Positions 15,912-25,494 are shown, counted from the first letter of the stretch. The stretch: 51,149 bases of DNA from Sphingobacteriia bacterium (GCA_011390785.1 JAABRR010000015.1:1-51149), one strand, 5' to 3'. The notes: a model not told the origin generated them from the letters alone. Program-made: numbers and translations.

Positions 15912-18900
15912 ATGACAGAAAGTTTAAAGAAACCTGACTATTTGTTCGAAGTTAGCTGGGAAGTATGTAACAAAATAGGAGGTATTCATACCGTTATAAC
16001 CACCAAAGCAATGTTATTGTCTAAAAGCTTAAACGACAATTATATATGCATTGGTCCGGATGTTTGGAAAGAAACTCATGGAAATCCAGAATTTATTGAA
16101 GATAAATACTTATATAGATCCTGGAGAAAGCAGGCACAAAAAAATGGCCTGCATTTCCGTATCGGCCGTTGGAATATTCCTGGTGAGCCTATTGTTATCC
16201 TTGTTGATTTTACGCCTCTATTTGCTGAAAAAGACACCATTTTTACCGGGTTATGGGAAAAATTTGGTCTCAACTCTTTAAATGGTCAATGGGACTATAC
16301 CGAACCTGCTCTGTTTGGGTATGCTGCCGGTAAGGTTATTGAAAGCTTCTATGATTATCATCTTTCTTCAAGTGATTCTTTTTTGGCCCATTTTCATGAG
16401 TGGATGACAGGTGCAGGCATTATGTATCTTAAAGATCACGTGCCCCAGGCAGGTACCATTTTTACAACTCATGCTACCATTTTGGGCAGAACAATAGCAG
16501 GGGTAGGTCAAAATCTTTACTCAGACCTTGGAACTTTCAATCCAGATGATAAGGCAAGAGAGCTGGATATTGTATCTAAGCATAGCATGGAAAAGAATGC
16601 CGCAGCACATGCGGATATTTTTACTTCTATTAGCAAATTATCAGCCAGGGAATGCCATAAACTTGTTGAAAAAGAAGTTGATGTAATTACTTTAAATGGA
16701 TTTAATGATGCTTTTGTTCCTAAGGAAGAAGAATTTATTCAAAAAAGAAAAATTGCCCGAAGCAGGCTTCTGCAGGTGGCATCAGGATTGTTGAATGAAC
16801 AAATGCCCGACGATAGTTTGCTACTTATTAATAGTGGTAGGTACGAATTTAAAAATAAAGGTATTGATGTTTTTATCGAAGCACTTGCTAAATTAAATAA
16901 ACAGAAGCAAGATAAAACTTTTATTGCCTTCATTATGATTCCTGCTAATCAAACAGGGGTAAGGCCGGAACTAATTTCCCGTATGAATTCGCAGAAATAC
17001 ACACAATCTGTAACAGGAGAATATACTACACACAAACTGGTTGATCCAGCCGGAGATTTAATACTTAACAAAATAAAAGAATTAGGGTTAACTAATTCCC
17101 CCGATGATAAAGTGAAGGTAGTTTTTGTACCTTCTTATTTAAATGGTAGAGATGGTGCCGTTAATCTTGATTATTACGAAGCTCTCATCGGTATGGATTT
17201 AAGTGTTTTCCCATCTTACTATGAGCCCTGGGGATACACGCCGGTAGAAAGCTTGTCTTTCCACGTACCGTCAATTACCAGTTCTCTTGCTGGTTTTGGT
17301 GTTTGGATAAAAGAACAATTTCCCGAACAGAAACATGGAATTTCTGTTATTGACAGAGATGATCAAAATTATGCTGACGTGAGCGATTCCATTTTTTCTG
17401 TTTTCAAAGATTTATTTATTGATAACCCATTAGGCGAATTTAAAGTTGATAACAGTGGTTACAATAGCTATTCTTATGAGGGCTTGTCTGAATTCAGAAA
17501 CACTGCTGCTAAAATTGCTGAAACGGTATTATGGGAAAAACTCATAGGGAATTATTACCAGGCCTATTCAAGCGCTTTAGATAAAGTTTTGGGACGTGAA
17601 CATTTATACCAATCCAAGAAACAATCTGTTAAACCCCAGGAGCTTCTAAAAACCAAAGTTTCTAAACCAAAATGGAAAAAAGTTCTTATCGAAATCAGTG
17701 TTCCTGATGAATTAAAAGATTTACAGAGATTATCAAAAAACCTTTGGTGGACATGGAACTATGAAGCTATTGATCTTTTCAAAAGAATTGATTCCAATTT
17801 ATGGGCAAAGGCAGAACAAAGTCCACCACGTTTGCTCGATAGTTTAACATTAGAGCACTACAACGGCTTAATAGCCAATAAAGATTTCATGACTGAATAC
17901 AGGCATGTAGTAGAAAAGTTTGATACCTACATGAAGGCCGGTGAGAAGAAAACCAGCGATTCTATTGCTTATTTTAGTATGGAATATGGCTTACACACTT
18001 CAGTTAAGATCTATTCTGGCGGACTGGGCGTGTTGGCAGGTGACTACCTTAAACAAGCCAGTGATAACAATATTGATCTTGTGGGTATTGGTTTGTTATA
18101 TCGTTATGGTTACTTTTCTCAAAATCTTGCATTAAATGGGGAGCAATTAGCCAACTATACAGCTCATAACTTTACCTATATGTCGGCACAACCAGTTCGA
18201 AATGAAATGGGCGAATGGTTAAAGATTATTATTGCTTTTCCCGGACGTAATCTTTATGCAAAGGTTTGGAAAATTGATGTGGGCCGTATTCCGTTGTATT
18301 TACTAGATACAGATATTCCGGAAAATATATCTGTAGATAAAGTAGTTACCCATCAGCTTTATGGTGGAGATTGGGAAAACCGGTTTAAGCAGGAATTTTT
18401 ATTGGGGATTGGTGGTATTCGTTTGCTGGAAGCTCTAGGGAAAGATCCAAAGGTTTTCCATCTTAACGAAGGCCATGCAGCATTTGCCGGTTTGGAAAGA
18501 CTCAGACGATTTGTGCAGGAAGAAAAGCTTAGTTTCGAAGAAGCTCTTGAAGCAGTAAGATCAAGCAGTTTGTTTACAACACACACTCCAGTGCCAGCCG
18601 GGCACGACTTCTTTAGCGAAGACATGCTACGTACCTACATGCCACATTATGCTGATCGTTTAGGTGTTAGTTGGGAAACATTTATGTCATTAGGTAAAAT
18701 GCATCCTGAACTGACAGATGACCGCTACTCAATGAGTGTATTGGCAACCAAACTTTCAAGCGAAGTAAATGGGGTTAGTAAAATCCATGGTAGTGTGTCG
18801 CGTGATATGTTTAAGGATTTATATCCAGGTTATTTTACCAATGAAGTGCATATTGGTCACGTAACCAATGGTGTGCATTATGGCACATGGTGTGCTCCTG

Positions 18901-20201
18901 AATGGCAGAAGTTTTACTTAGAAACTTTTGGTGACGATTTTCTCAATGATGTATCTAATCCAGTACAATGGGAAAAAATTTACAATGTACCCGATGCTAA
19001 AATATGGGAAATGCGTCAAATACAGCGTAAAAAGCTGATGGATTATATCAAGAAACGCTTACTATCCAATCTTGCGCGCAGACAGGAAACACCTAAAAAA
19101 GTTTATCAGATACTGGAAGGCCTGAACGAAAAAACCCTTACTATTGGTTTTGCCCGCAGGTTTGCTACATATAAACGAGCTCATTTGCTTTTTAATGATC
19201 TTGAAAAACTGGCTCGTATTGTTAATAATCCTGATATGCCTGTTCAGTTTCTTTATGCTGGCAAAGCCCATCCGGCCGATAAAGCAGGTCAGGAACTTAT
19301 TAAAAACATAGTTGAAATTTCGAAGAAAAAGGAATTTCGTGGTAAGGTTATTTTTCTTGAAGATTATGATATGGAGTTAGGTGAAGCTCTGGTAAAAGGT
19401 GTTGATATTTGGCTCAATACACCTACCAGGCCACTGGAAGCTTCTGGTACCTCAGGCCAGAAGGCATCAATAAATGGTGTTCTTAATTTCAGCGTTTTAG
19501 ATGGATGGTGGGCAGAAGGATACACCCCTGAAGCCGGCTGGGCAATTAAAGAGGAGAAAACTTATGAAAATCAGGCTTATCAGGACGAACTCGATGCTGA
19601 AATTATCTATAATACTTTTGAAAATGAAATTGCTCCTATCTTCTACGATAGAAATGCAGATGGAGTTCCTGAAGAATGGGTAAGATGGATAAAAAATAAC
19701 ATAGCCCGAATTGCGCCACACTATACCAATAAGCGCATGATTGATGATTATTTCAAACTTTTTTACAACAAACTTTTCAAGAATGCTGATACCATTAGAG
19801 CCAATTCTTACCAAATGGCCAAAGAACTTGCCCGATGGAAAAAGAACATGATTCTCAGATGGGAAGATATTGAGCTTAGTTCATTAGATGTTATTGATAC
19901 TTCTGATAACTCATTACTGCTCGGTGACAATTTTACAGCAAAACTGGTTGTAGATATAAACGATTTTGATGAAGAAGATGTAGGGATGGAAATTGTTTTT
20001 ATTCAAAAAACTTTTGAAGGCGAAGAGGTCGTTATTTCTGTTTATGAAATGGAACAGGTTAGCCGTGAAAAGGAACTCGTTACTTTTAAATGTGAAGTGC
20101 CGACCAGAAGTGTGGGTATTTACAACTATGCGTTTCGATTGTTCCCGAAACATCCATTGTTACCTCATCGGCAAGACCTTAATCTTGTGAAATGGTTCTG
20201 A
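15912..20201 (+). CDS. Glycogen synthase (GT3) - alpha-glucan phosphorylase (GT35) fusion
   Basis: The 1429-residue chain joins opposite activities. Residues about 1-565 are a GT3 synthase of the eukaryotic type: VSWEVCNKIGGIHTVI near the start and the donor-binding E438-x7-E446 motif in YEPWGYTPVESL. After a linker of about 30 residues, the DUF3417 segment (LSKNLWWTWN, about 608-617) opens a phosphorylase of the alpha-glucan family, with SMEYGLHTSVKIYSGGLG near 688 and the PLP lysine K1184 in EASGTSGQKASING. The usual residue before that lysine is methionine; here it is glutamine. A beta-rich C-terminal extension of about 110 residues follows. The synthase half should add glucose from UDP-glucose and the phosphorylase half release glucose-1-phosphate. 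Such fusions occur in Bacteroidota. It is the last glycogen gene of the cluster. Confidence 0.93.
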   Translation: MTESLKKPDYLFEVSWEVCNKIGGIHTVITTKAMLLSKSLNDNYICIGPDVWKETHGNPEFIEDKYLYRSWRKQAQKNGLHFRIGRWNIPGEPIVILVDFTPLFAEKDTIFTGLWEKFGLNSLNGQWDYTEPALFGYAAGKVIESFYDYHLSSSDSFLAHFHEWMTGAGIMYLKDHVPQAGTIFTTHATILGRTIAGVGQNLYSDLGTFNPDDKARELDIVSKHSMEKNAAAHADIFTSISKLSARECHKLVEKEVDVITLNGFNDAFVPKEEEFIQKRKIARSRLLQVASGLLNEQMPDDSLLLINSGRYEFKNKGIDVFIEALAKLNKQKQDKTFIAFIMIPANQTGVRPELISRMNSQKYTQSVTGEYTTHKLVDPAGDLILNKIKELGLTNSPDDKVKVVFVPSYLNGRDGAVNLDYYEALIGMDLSVFPSYYEPWGYTPVESLSFHVPSITSSLAGFGVWIKEQFPEQKHGISVIDRDDQNYADVSDSIFSVFKDLFIDNPLGEFKVDNSGYNSYSYEGLSEFRNTAAKIAETVLWEKLIGNYYQAYSSALDKVLGREHLYQSKKQSVKPQELLKTKVSKPKWKKVLIEISVPDELKDLQRLSKNLWWTWNYEAIDLFKRIDSNLWAKAEQSPPRLLDSLTLEHYNGLIANKDFMTEYRHVVEKFDTYMKAGEKKTSDSIAYFSMEYGLHTSVKIYSGGLGVLAGDYLKQASDNNIDLVGIGLLYRYGYFSQNLALNGEQLANYTAHNFTYMSAQPVRNEMGEWLKIIIAFPGRNLYAKVWKIDVGRIPLYLLDTDIPENISVDKVVTHQLYGGDWENRFKQEFLLGIGGIRLLEALGKDPKVFHLNEGHAAFAGLERLRRFVQEEKLSFEEALEAVRSSSLFTTHTPVPAGHDFFSEDMLRTYMPHYADRLGVSWETFMSLGKMHPELTDDRYSMSVLATKLSSEVNGVSKIHGSVSRDMFKDLYPGYFTNEVHIGHVTNGVHYGTWCAPEWQKFYLETFGDDFLNDVSNPVQWEKIYNVPDAKIWEMRQIQRKKLMDYIKKRLLSNLARRQETPKKVYQILEGLNEKTLTIGFARRFATYKRAHLLFNDLEKLARIVNNPDMPVQFLYAGKAHPADKAGQELIKNIVEISKKKEFRGKVIFLEDYDMELGEALVKGVDIWLNTPTRPLEASGTSGQKASINGVLNFSVLDGWWAEGYTPEAGWAIKEEKTYENQAYQDELDAEIIYNTFENEIAPIFYDRNADGVPEEWVRWIKNNIARIAPHYTNKRMIDDYFKLFYNKLFKNADTIRANSYQMAKELARWKKNMILRWEDIELSSLDVIDTSDNSLLLGDNFTAKLVVDINDFDEEDVGMEIVFIQKTFEGEEVVISVYEMEQVSREKELVTFKCEVPTRSVGIYNYAFRLFPKHPLLPHRQDLNLVKWF

Positions 20202-20277
20202 TTTGAAACTTAAATTCAAATTCCTGCTTTGGATAAGAGTGGGGATTTGCTTATTTTTTATAACTAAAATTTTTTTT

Positions 20278-21024
20278 ATGAAGCTTTTAGAAGGAAAAAC
20301 AGCGCTGGTAACTGGTGGCGCCCGTGGTATCGGGCGAGCTCTTGTGTTGGCTTTTGCTGCGCAGGGTGCAAACGTAGCTTTTTCTGATCTGCGTTACGAT
20401 GATCAGGCAAAAGAACTGGAAGAAGAAATTCGTAAGCAAGGTGTTAAAGGAAAAGGCTATGCTTCTGATGCAAGCAGTTTTGCTGATAGTGAAAAATTAA
20501 TCGATGCCATTATTGATGACTTCGGAAGCCTGGAAATACTTGTTAACAACGCAGGTATTACTAAAGATACTTTACTCATGCGTATGTCTGAAGATCAATG
20601 GGATGATGTTATAAGAATAAATCTGAAGTCAGTTTTTAATCTTACCAAAGCAGCACAAAAATATATGTTGAAACAGCGCAACGGGAGTATCATTAATATG
20701 AGTTCTGTTGTGGGTCTTGGCGGTAATGCCGGACAAGCTAATTATGCTGCATCAAAAGCAGGTATGATTGGATTTACCAAATCTGTAGCTCAGGAATTAG
20801 GTGCCCGTAAGGTAAGATGTAATGCTATTGCTCCAGGTTTTATTGAAACTGAGATGACTGCTGGCCTTCCGGAAGAAGTAAAAAAAGGATGGGCTGAGAA
20901 AATTCCCTTAAGAAGAGCCGGACTGCCTGAAGATGTTGCAAATGTTGCTGTTTTTCTTGCATCTGATCTGTCTTCTTATGTTACCGGACAGGTAATACCT
21001 GTTTGTGGTGGTATGACAAAATAA
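20278..21024 (+). CDS. fabG: SDR-family 3-oxoacyl-ACP reductase (FabG-like)
   Basis: The 248-residue protein is a classical short-chain dehydrogenase. The cofactor motif TGGARGIG is at 12-19, NNAG at 90-93, N115 follows, and the catalytic S143-Y156-K160 set lies in MSSVVGLGGNAGQANYAASK. FabG reduces 3-oxoacyl-ACP with NADPH in fatty-acid elongation; length and motifs fit closely, including GFIETEMTAGLP. A longer frame beginning at TTG 20203 would add 25 hydrophobic residues that no FabG needs, so ATG 20278 is chosen. The gene follows the synthase-phosphorylase fusion by 76 bases and ends at a strong bidirectional hairpin. Other SDR reductases look alike, so the precise substrate is moderately certain. 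Confidence 0.88.
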   Translation: MKLLEGKTALVTGGARGIGRALVLAFAAQGANVAFSDLRYDDQAKELEEEIRKQGVKGKGYASDASSFADSEKLIDAIIDDFGSLEILVNNAGITKDTLLMRMSEDQWDDVIRINLKSVFNLTKAAQKYMLKQRNGSIINMSSVVGLGGNAGQANYAASKAGMIGFTKSVAQELGARKVRCNAIAPGFIETEMTAGLPEEVKKGWAEKIPLRRAGLPEDVANVAVFLASDLSSYVTGQVIPVCGGMTK

Positions 21025-21066
21025 AACCTGCCTTGTCATCAACTTTTCGAAATCGTTTATTAATCA

Positions 21067-21109
21067 ATATATGTCAAAAGCCTCTTTTTAAGGGGCTTTT
21101 GACATATAT
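21067..21109. terminator. Strong bidirectional terminator
   Basis: A 19-bp stem (ATATATGTCAAAAGCC with its complement, plus extra inner pairs) closes on a five-base loop. It lies between the converging fabG-like gene and the lipoprotein operon and can stop both transcripts. Confidence 0.75.
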
Positions 21110-21152
21110 ATCCTTCTAACTTATTGAAGTCTGCGAAAATAACCAAATTGAT

Positions 21153-21647
21153 TTATTCAAATGCTAATTCTTCTAAATAGCTATAGATATGCCTAAAGTT
21201 ATAAGCAATAAAAGGGTTATTTAGACACTCTCCATCAAGGGCTACTAAAAATGTAACATCTTCAATTTCCGAACTATTAGCCATTTCGCCAGCTGTAAAG
21301 AAATGAACTTTTGATAGTTTATTTTCACTTCCTGACAGGGAAAGGTATGGTTCAAATATAATATCAAAACCTTCTGTATTTTCGAGAAGCTCTTTTAGCT
21401 CGCCTTCTTCGAAAAAGCGGCGTGTGGGCTCTGACTCTGAAAATAGTTCAATAACCTTAGTAATTATTCTGTCTTTTTCCTCCGCAGGGGGTATTTTGCT
21501 TACCTTCTCATCAAAAGTATGGATATTGAAAACAATGCTTTGATTTTCCATACGATTATTGATTTGCTCTTGATTATTATTGACGGAGAACCTGCAGGCG
21601 ACGATAGAATGAGTCAATAACAGAAGAAAGATGAATTTTAAATGCAT
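21153..21647 (-). CDS. Small lipoprotein downstream of peptidase-like gene
   Basis: The 164-residue product starts with a lipoprotein signal ending in SIVAC, so C18 should be lipidated after export. The mature domain mixes charged helices (RRFFEEGELKELLENTEGFD) and strands (SKVHFFTAGEM, VTFLVALDGEC). I do not recognise the family. It begins 11 bases after the stop of the 691-residue caspase-fold-like lipoprotein on the same strand, so the two are almost certainly co-transcribed and may act together, for example as a peptidase and its partner or inhibitor; that pairing is inference from position only. The gene ends 43 bases from the shared terminator. Confidence 0.65.
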   Translation of the reverse strand: MHLKFIFLLLLTHSIVACRFSVNNNQEQINNRMENQSIVFNIHTFDEKVSKIPPAEEKDRIITKVIELFSESEPTRRFFEEGELKELLENTEGFDIIFEPYLSLSGSENKLSKVHFFTAGEMANSSEIEDVTFLVALDGECLNNPFIAYNFRHIYSYLEELAFE

Positions 21648-21658
21648 AATTTTAAGAA

Positions 21659-23734
21659 TTATTTAATTTCAATATCGTCAAGTAATACAGCCGTATCATA
21701 TATACTATCTCCAACATCGGTGCAACGAAGAATGAGGGTTACACATTTTCCTTTGTATGCTGAAATATTAAACTCTGATGATTGCCACCCAGTCATGTAA
21801 ACCCCTCCGCGATCAAAAACTATATCAGGAGAAACAGCAATTAAATCCCCTGGAATACCATCAGGATAATCATCAGAAGGGCGCGAAGCACCAAATTCGC
21901 TGGCAATAATATCTATACTCTTGTTCATGAGAATCTCTTCTCCGGTTTCATCATTCTTCAACACCAGCTGAAATCTGTCCTGGAATCCCGAACCAATATA
22001 TTCAAGAAATTCTTCTGATAAGAAATTCCATTTTAGTGATAGTGTGGATGCATTGCTTGGGACTTTAAACGACTGGGAGATGTTTCCGGTTTGGGTTGTA
22101 TACCCCAGTCCGGTTGAAATAATACCCATATAATTACCTCCTGTTGGATTCAGATAACCCAACTGGGTAATGATCCTGCCATCTCCATCTTTTGTCCAAC
22201 CTAACATAACATCTTCAAAATTTCCATTTACAAGATCCATACTATATTTCATATCTGATGAACCCCTTATTTTGAAAGTAGGATTGGGGGCAGAAGGCCA
22301 GGTAGTGTTTATTTTGCTCACTTCTCCTGTTTTTTTACCTTCTTTGGCAAGGGTTAAAAATACATCGCGTGATACAGCTACAGAAAATTGTCCTCCAACC
22401 GATTCGGAAAAGCCGTAATAGGTTTTTGCCCCTTTACCCAAAAAGGCATCTCTGAGTGCTGATGTTTTATCGCTCTGACAGGAATTATTGAGAATAACAC
22501 TTTGTGGGAAAGTTCCTGGTATGGCCGATATAAAGGTATTATAAACCTTGTAAACATTGGCCTTTGTTATAGCTGTTCCGGTTTTACTGATGGTCATATT
22601 GGTTGAAATACCAATTTTGGGATTTGCCCCCTGCATCATTGGTTTATAGGTTTTGTAGGCCTGAGATGTGGTATCAACAATTTCACCGGTAAGGATAACT
22701 TTTCCCCTTGCCCCGTGGGTTGCAAATACTACCATACCATAACTGGTTATTTCATAGAGTCTGGCAATAGTTGCCTGTTGGTTTGTATAGGCTGTTACCT
22801 GGAAATCGCCGCACGAGACACTATCAAGAATGTTGATAATGTGTGGGCGTTCATTATTTTTCCAGCTGGCCTCATAGGCAGCATATATAAAGACGTTTCT
22901 GTTTCCAATCGTTTTTGCATCAAAGGCCTGGGTGCTCTTGGTGTTTTCGTAATTGATTCCCCTGGTTTGACGGTATAAGGGTATCTCCGGAGTTTTGTCT
23001 GGCCTTGGGATGTTATTAACTGTTTCAAGGTTAAAGCCACCTCTCATGTCAACATAACCTTCATCATCAAGCAAAGAAATGATGATTCCGCCCATAAGGC
23101 CCGATTTGTATTTTATTTCTATAGCTGAAGTACCATCAAATTCTACCGATTCTATGTCAGGTTGAGAATCTAACCATTCAACGAGTTGATTTACAGCATT
23201 GGATGTATTGTTAACGTTTCCATTCAGAAATTCATTTAGCTTACTGGTTGCATTATTCTGAATGGTTAAAACAGTGCTCATTTCACCAGGTGCCAGATCA
23301 TTAAATACATAGAATATGGCGGTTTCAGAAGATACTTCCTTATTGTTATCTTCTGGAAGTTTAGCAACTGCTTTGAACTTTACTTCTCCCTGTGAGCTTT
23401 CATTCAGAGTGAATTTACAACTAAACACTCCGTCTCCTTTTATTTCATCGCCAGTTGCAGAAAGGTTGCCATCATCAAGAAGGAAGCCTACTTCAGTTGT
23501 ATTTCCGTTTGTTGAAATCTTAATCAAAAGTATAGAATCGCTGACATTAATCCCGGGAGGGACATTTATGTGTGCCGACAATTGAGTATCTATATTAATA
23601 AGCGTTTCCTGGGGCGTAATTATCAATTGGCCCAATGGAGGATTTTCATTTTTTTCTTTTTCACATTGAGTGAACAAAGCTAGAACGGTAAGTAGAAAAA
23701 ACAAAACCTTACCTCTGTGAATGAAATTTTTCAT
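21659..23734 (-). CDS. Lipoprotein with predicted clan CD (CHAT/gingipain-like) peptidase domain
   Basis: The 691-residue protein has an export signal ending at C24 (LALFTQC), so it is a likely lipoprotein. Residues about 35-145 form an Ig-like domain with FLLDDGNLSATGDEIKGDG, similar to the GDG loop of choice-of-anchor domains. The central part (about 275-470) has the strand order of a caspase-like fold: VFIYAAYE, FQVTAYTN, then MVVFATHG with H340-G341, and SVILNNSC with C419, followed by DAFLGKGAKTYYGFSESV, which resembles the segment after the catalytic cysteine in CHAT and C25 peptidases. The C-terminal 180 residues form a jelly-roll-like domain with WNFLSEEFLEYIGSGFQDRF, ending in LLDDIEIK. 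The His/Cys dyad is my reading; peptidase activity is not proven. It leads a two-gene operon. Confidence 0.6.
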   Translation of the reverse strand: MKNFIHRGKVLFFLLTVLALFTQCEKEKNENPPLGQLIITPQETLINIDTQLSAHINVPPGINVSDSILLIKISTNGNTTEVGFLLDDGNLSATGDEIKGDGVFSCKFTLNESSQGEVKFKAVAKLPEDNNKEVSSETAIFYVFNDLAPGEMSTVLTIQNNATSKLNEFLNGNVNNTSNAVNQLVEWLDSQPDIESVEFDGTSAIEIKYKSGLMGGIIISLLDDEGYVDMRGGFNLETVNNIPRPDKTPEIPLYRQTRGINYENTKSTQAFDAKTIGNRNVFIYAAYEASWKNNERPHIINILDSVSCGDFQVTAYTNQQATIARLYEITSYGMVVFATHGARGKVILTGEIVDTTSQAYKTYKPMMQGANPKIGISTNMTISKTGTAITKANVYKVYNTFISAIPGTFPQSVILNNSCQSDKTSALRDAFLGKGAKTYYGFSESVGGQFSVAVSRDVFLTLAKEGKKTGEVSKINTTWPSAPNPTFKIRGSSDMKYSMDLVNGNFEDVMLGWTKDGDGRIITQLGYLNPTGGNYMGIISTGLGYTTQTGNISQSFKVPSNASTLSLKWNFLSEEFLEYIGSGFQDRFQLVLKNDETGEEILMNKSIDIIASEFGASRPSDDYPDGIPGDLIAVSPDIVFDRGGVYMTGWQSSEFNISAYKGKCVTLILRCTDVGDSIYDTAVLLDDIEIK

Positions 23735-24138
23735 ATCTCTGATATTTAGTTGTTAAGAAGGTTGTAATAGTGATCTAAACCAAAGATTCTTACAGGCGGG
23801 ATAGCCTTTTGTTTTCCTTAAGAAAGCATCTCCGTATTTATTTTTTTCATCCGTTTAATGGTAATTTTTAGCAGATGATTCCTTGCAATAATAGCGAGAT
23901 ACTGATATAATCAGATATAATCAGGCAACTAACAAAAAAAATATTTATCAAAAGTAATGCAAAAAACATTAATTAAGATAAAAAAAAGTGTTTTTTATCA
24001 GTAATATTTTAAATTAATATTTTCTTGTAATGATATTTTGGTTTTTCAGGTGTCATTTTTTGTGCAATAAAAAAGGTTAAAAGGATTTGAATCAAATCCT
24101 TTTAACCTTAATAAATTATAGAGAAAATAAAATTTATA
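23735..24138. other. Intergenic stretch, 404 bp
   Basis: No gene is seen. It contains a short tandem repeat (GATATAATCA twice at 23904-23923), an AT-only hairpin GATAAAAAA/TTTTTTATC at 23977-23999, and the dipeptidase terminator. The part next to 23734 should hold the promoter of the peptidase-like lipoprotein operon, but no clear TAnnTTTG box stands out. Confidence 0.4.
24073..24109 (-). terminator. Rho-independent terminator of dipeptidase gene
   Basis: A 17-bp stem (AAGGTTAAAAGGATTTG and its complement) lies 30 bases after the dipeptidase stop. On the - strand it is followed by a run of seven T, the classic intrinsic terminator form. Confidence 0.8.
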
Positions 24139-25365
24139 CTATTTCCCCTCTACCGACGCTGCGATATTAGCTTCAAAAACACGCATAAAGTTACCCGACC
24201 AAATTTTTTCTATTTCTTTTTCAGTATAGCCCCTCAGAAGCATTTCTGCCGTTAAATTGTGCATCTGACTAACATCATAACAATCTTTTAACTGGCCTCC
24301 ACCATCAAAATCACTTCCAATACCCACATGATCAATACCTACCAGATTTACGATATGATCAAGGTGATCAATTAGATCAGAAACCGTTGGTAATTCAGGT
24401 GGAAATTTCTCATTGACAGCATACCATTCTTCTCTGGCAAGAGCCAACTGCGCATCACTTAAATCCTGGAAATTATTGAACTTTTCCCTTACCGCTACCC
24501 TGGCAGAATCACGCTCAGGAAATGGCGGCATTTTTTTTACATACAAAAAACATAACTGAATTACACCGCCATTTTGGGCTATTGCCTTTATCATATCATC
24601 GTCCATGTTACGTGGATCCTTGTTAACTGCCCTGGCATTTGAATGTGATGCAATAACCGGAGTTTGGGTAAGCTCAATAACTTCATAAAAAGCAGCATCC
24701 GAGATATGACTCACATCTATCATTATACCCATTCTGTTCATTAACTCAACCAGTTCGCGGCCTTGTTCTGACAATCCGCCATGTATAGGGCCTTCAGGAT
24801 CATTTGAACTATCGCAGAAATGATTATTACGGGTGTGTGCCAGGGTAATATAACGGGCTCCCAGCTCGTAAAACTTCTCTGTTATGGATAAATCCAAACC
24901 AATAGGATAGGCATTTTCAAGGCCTATAAAAACTGCACGCTTACCTTCTTTCTTTAAGAGATAAGCATCTTTGGGTGTTAAAGCCATGCCCGCTTGTTCT
25001 TTATTATTTTCGAGTGTTTTATGAAGCTGATCAAAAATTGATAAGGCTTTCTTTGCTGCAATATCGTATGCTTGTGGGCTGCTTTCGCCTTGTCCCAAAA
25101 AAACTGCAAAAAATACCGCATCAAGACCTCCATGTTTCATTCTTGGGAAATCAATTTTTCCAATATCATTTTTTTCTGAAATATTGAAGCCAGTGCGATC
25201 AAGCATAAGAGGAGTGTCTGTGTGGCTGTCGAGAGTTAAAATACGTTTATGTATTTCTCGCGCCTGATTAAGATGATCAAGATAAGCCTGTGCCGAAAGG
25301 GAATTATTGCAAGTTGCTGAAAAAATTAAAATGAGCGACAAAACAAGACGGTAGTTTAAATTCAT
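24139..25365 (-). CDS. Membrane dipeptidase, peptidase family M19
   Basis: M19 enzymes are zinc dipeptidases related to renal dipeptidase and hydrolyse dipeptides, including ones with a D-residue. The 408-residue protein shows the metal-binding set: H48-T-D50 in LDSHTDTP, the bridging glutamate in FIGLENAYPIG, histidines in DVSHIS and IASHSNARA, and the aspartate in GIGSDFDGGG. ITLAHTRNNHFCDSS is another family block. A signal sequence of about 27 residues precedes the domain, so it is exported; a cysteine in SATC might be lipidated but the lipobox is poor. The gene is monocistronic, bounded by its own terminator and a divergent gene upstream. Confidence 0.92.
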   Translation of the reverse strand: MNLNYRLVLSLILIFSATCNNSLSAQAYLDHLNQAREIHKRILTLDSHTDTPLMLDRTGFNISEKNDIGKIDFPRMKHGGLDAVFFAVFLGQGESSPQAYDIAAKKALSIFDQLHKTLENNKEQAGMALTPKDAYLLKKEGKRAVFIGLENAYPIGLDLSITEKFYELGARYITLAHTRNNHFCDSSNDPEGPIHGGLSEQGRELVELMNRMGIMIDVSHISDAAFYEVIELTQTPVIASHSNARAVNKDPRNMDDDMIKAIAQNGGVIQLCFLYVKKMPPFPERDSARVAVREKFNNFQDLSDAQLALAREEWYAVNEKFPPELPTVSDLIDHLDHIVNLVGIDHVGIGSDFDGGGQLKDCYDVSQMHNLTAEMLLRGYTEKEIEKIWSGNFMRVFEANIAASVEGK

Positions 25366-25478
25366 AAGAAGAAATATTTAAGAATAATTTGATGGTTACA
25401 ATTTTAGCGATTTATACCGGATAATTATGAGATGAAAGCAAAATTGTCTTATTTTTAATAAATTTTTTGTAACTCAGG

Positions 25479-25486
25479 CAAAGATA
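25479..25486 (-). promoter_or_regulatory. Possible -7 element (TATCTTTG) for dipeptidase gene
   Basis: On the - strand TATCTTTG fits TAnnTTTG. It lies about 113 bases before the dipeptidase start and just upstream of the divergent 1015-residue gene, so it would give a long leader. Confidence 0.3.
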
Positions 25487-25494
25487 CAAAAGCA

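Noticed and set aside
20203-20277. Longer start (TTG) for the FabG-like gene
   Set aside because: It would add a 25-residue hydrophobic segment to a cytoplasmic reductase whose family length is 248 residues from ATG 20278.
23904-23924. Tandem GATATAATCA repeat as a CRISPR or iteron
   Set aside because: Only two copies of a 10-base unit with no spacer; too small to be an array or origin.
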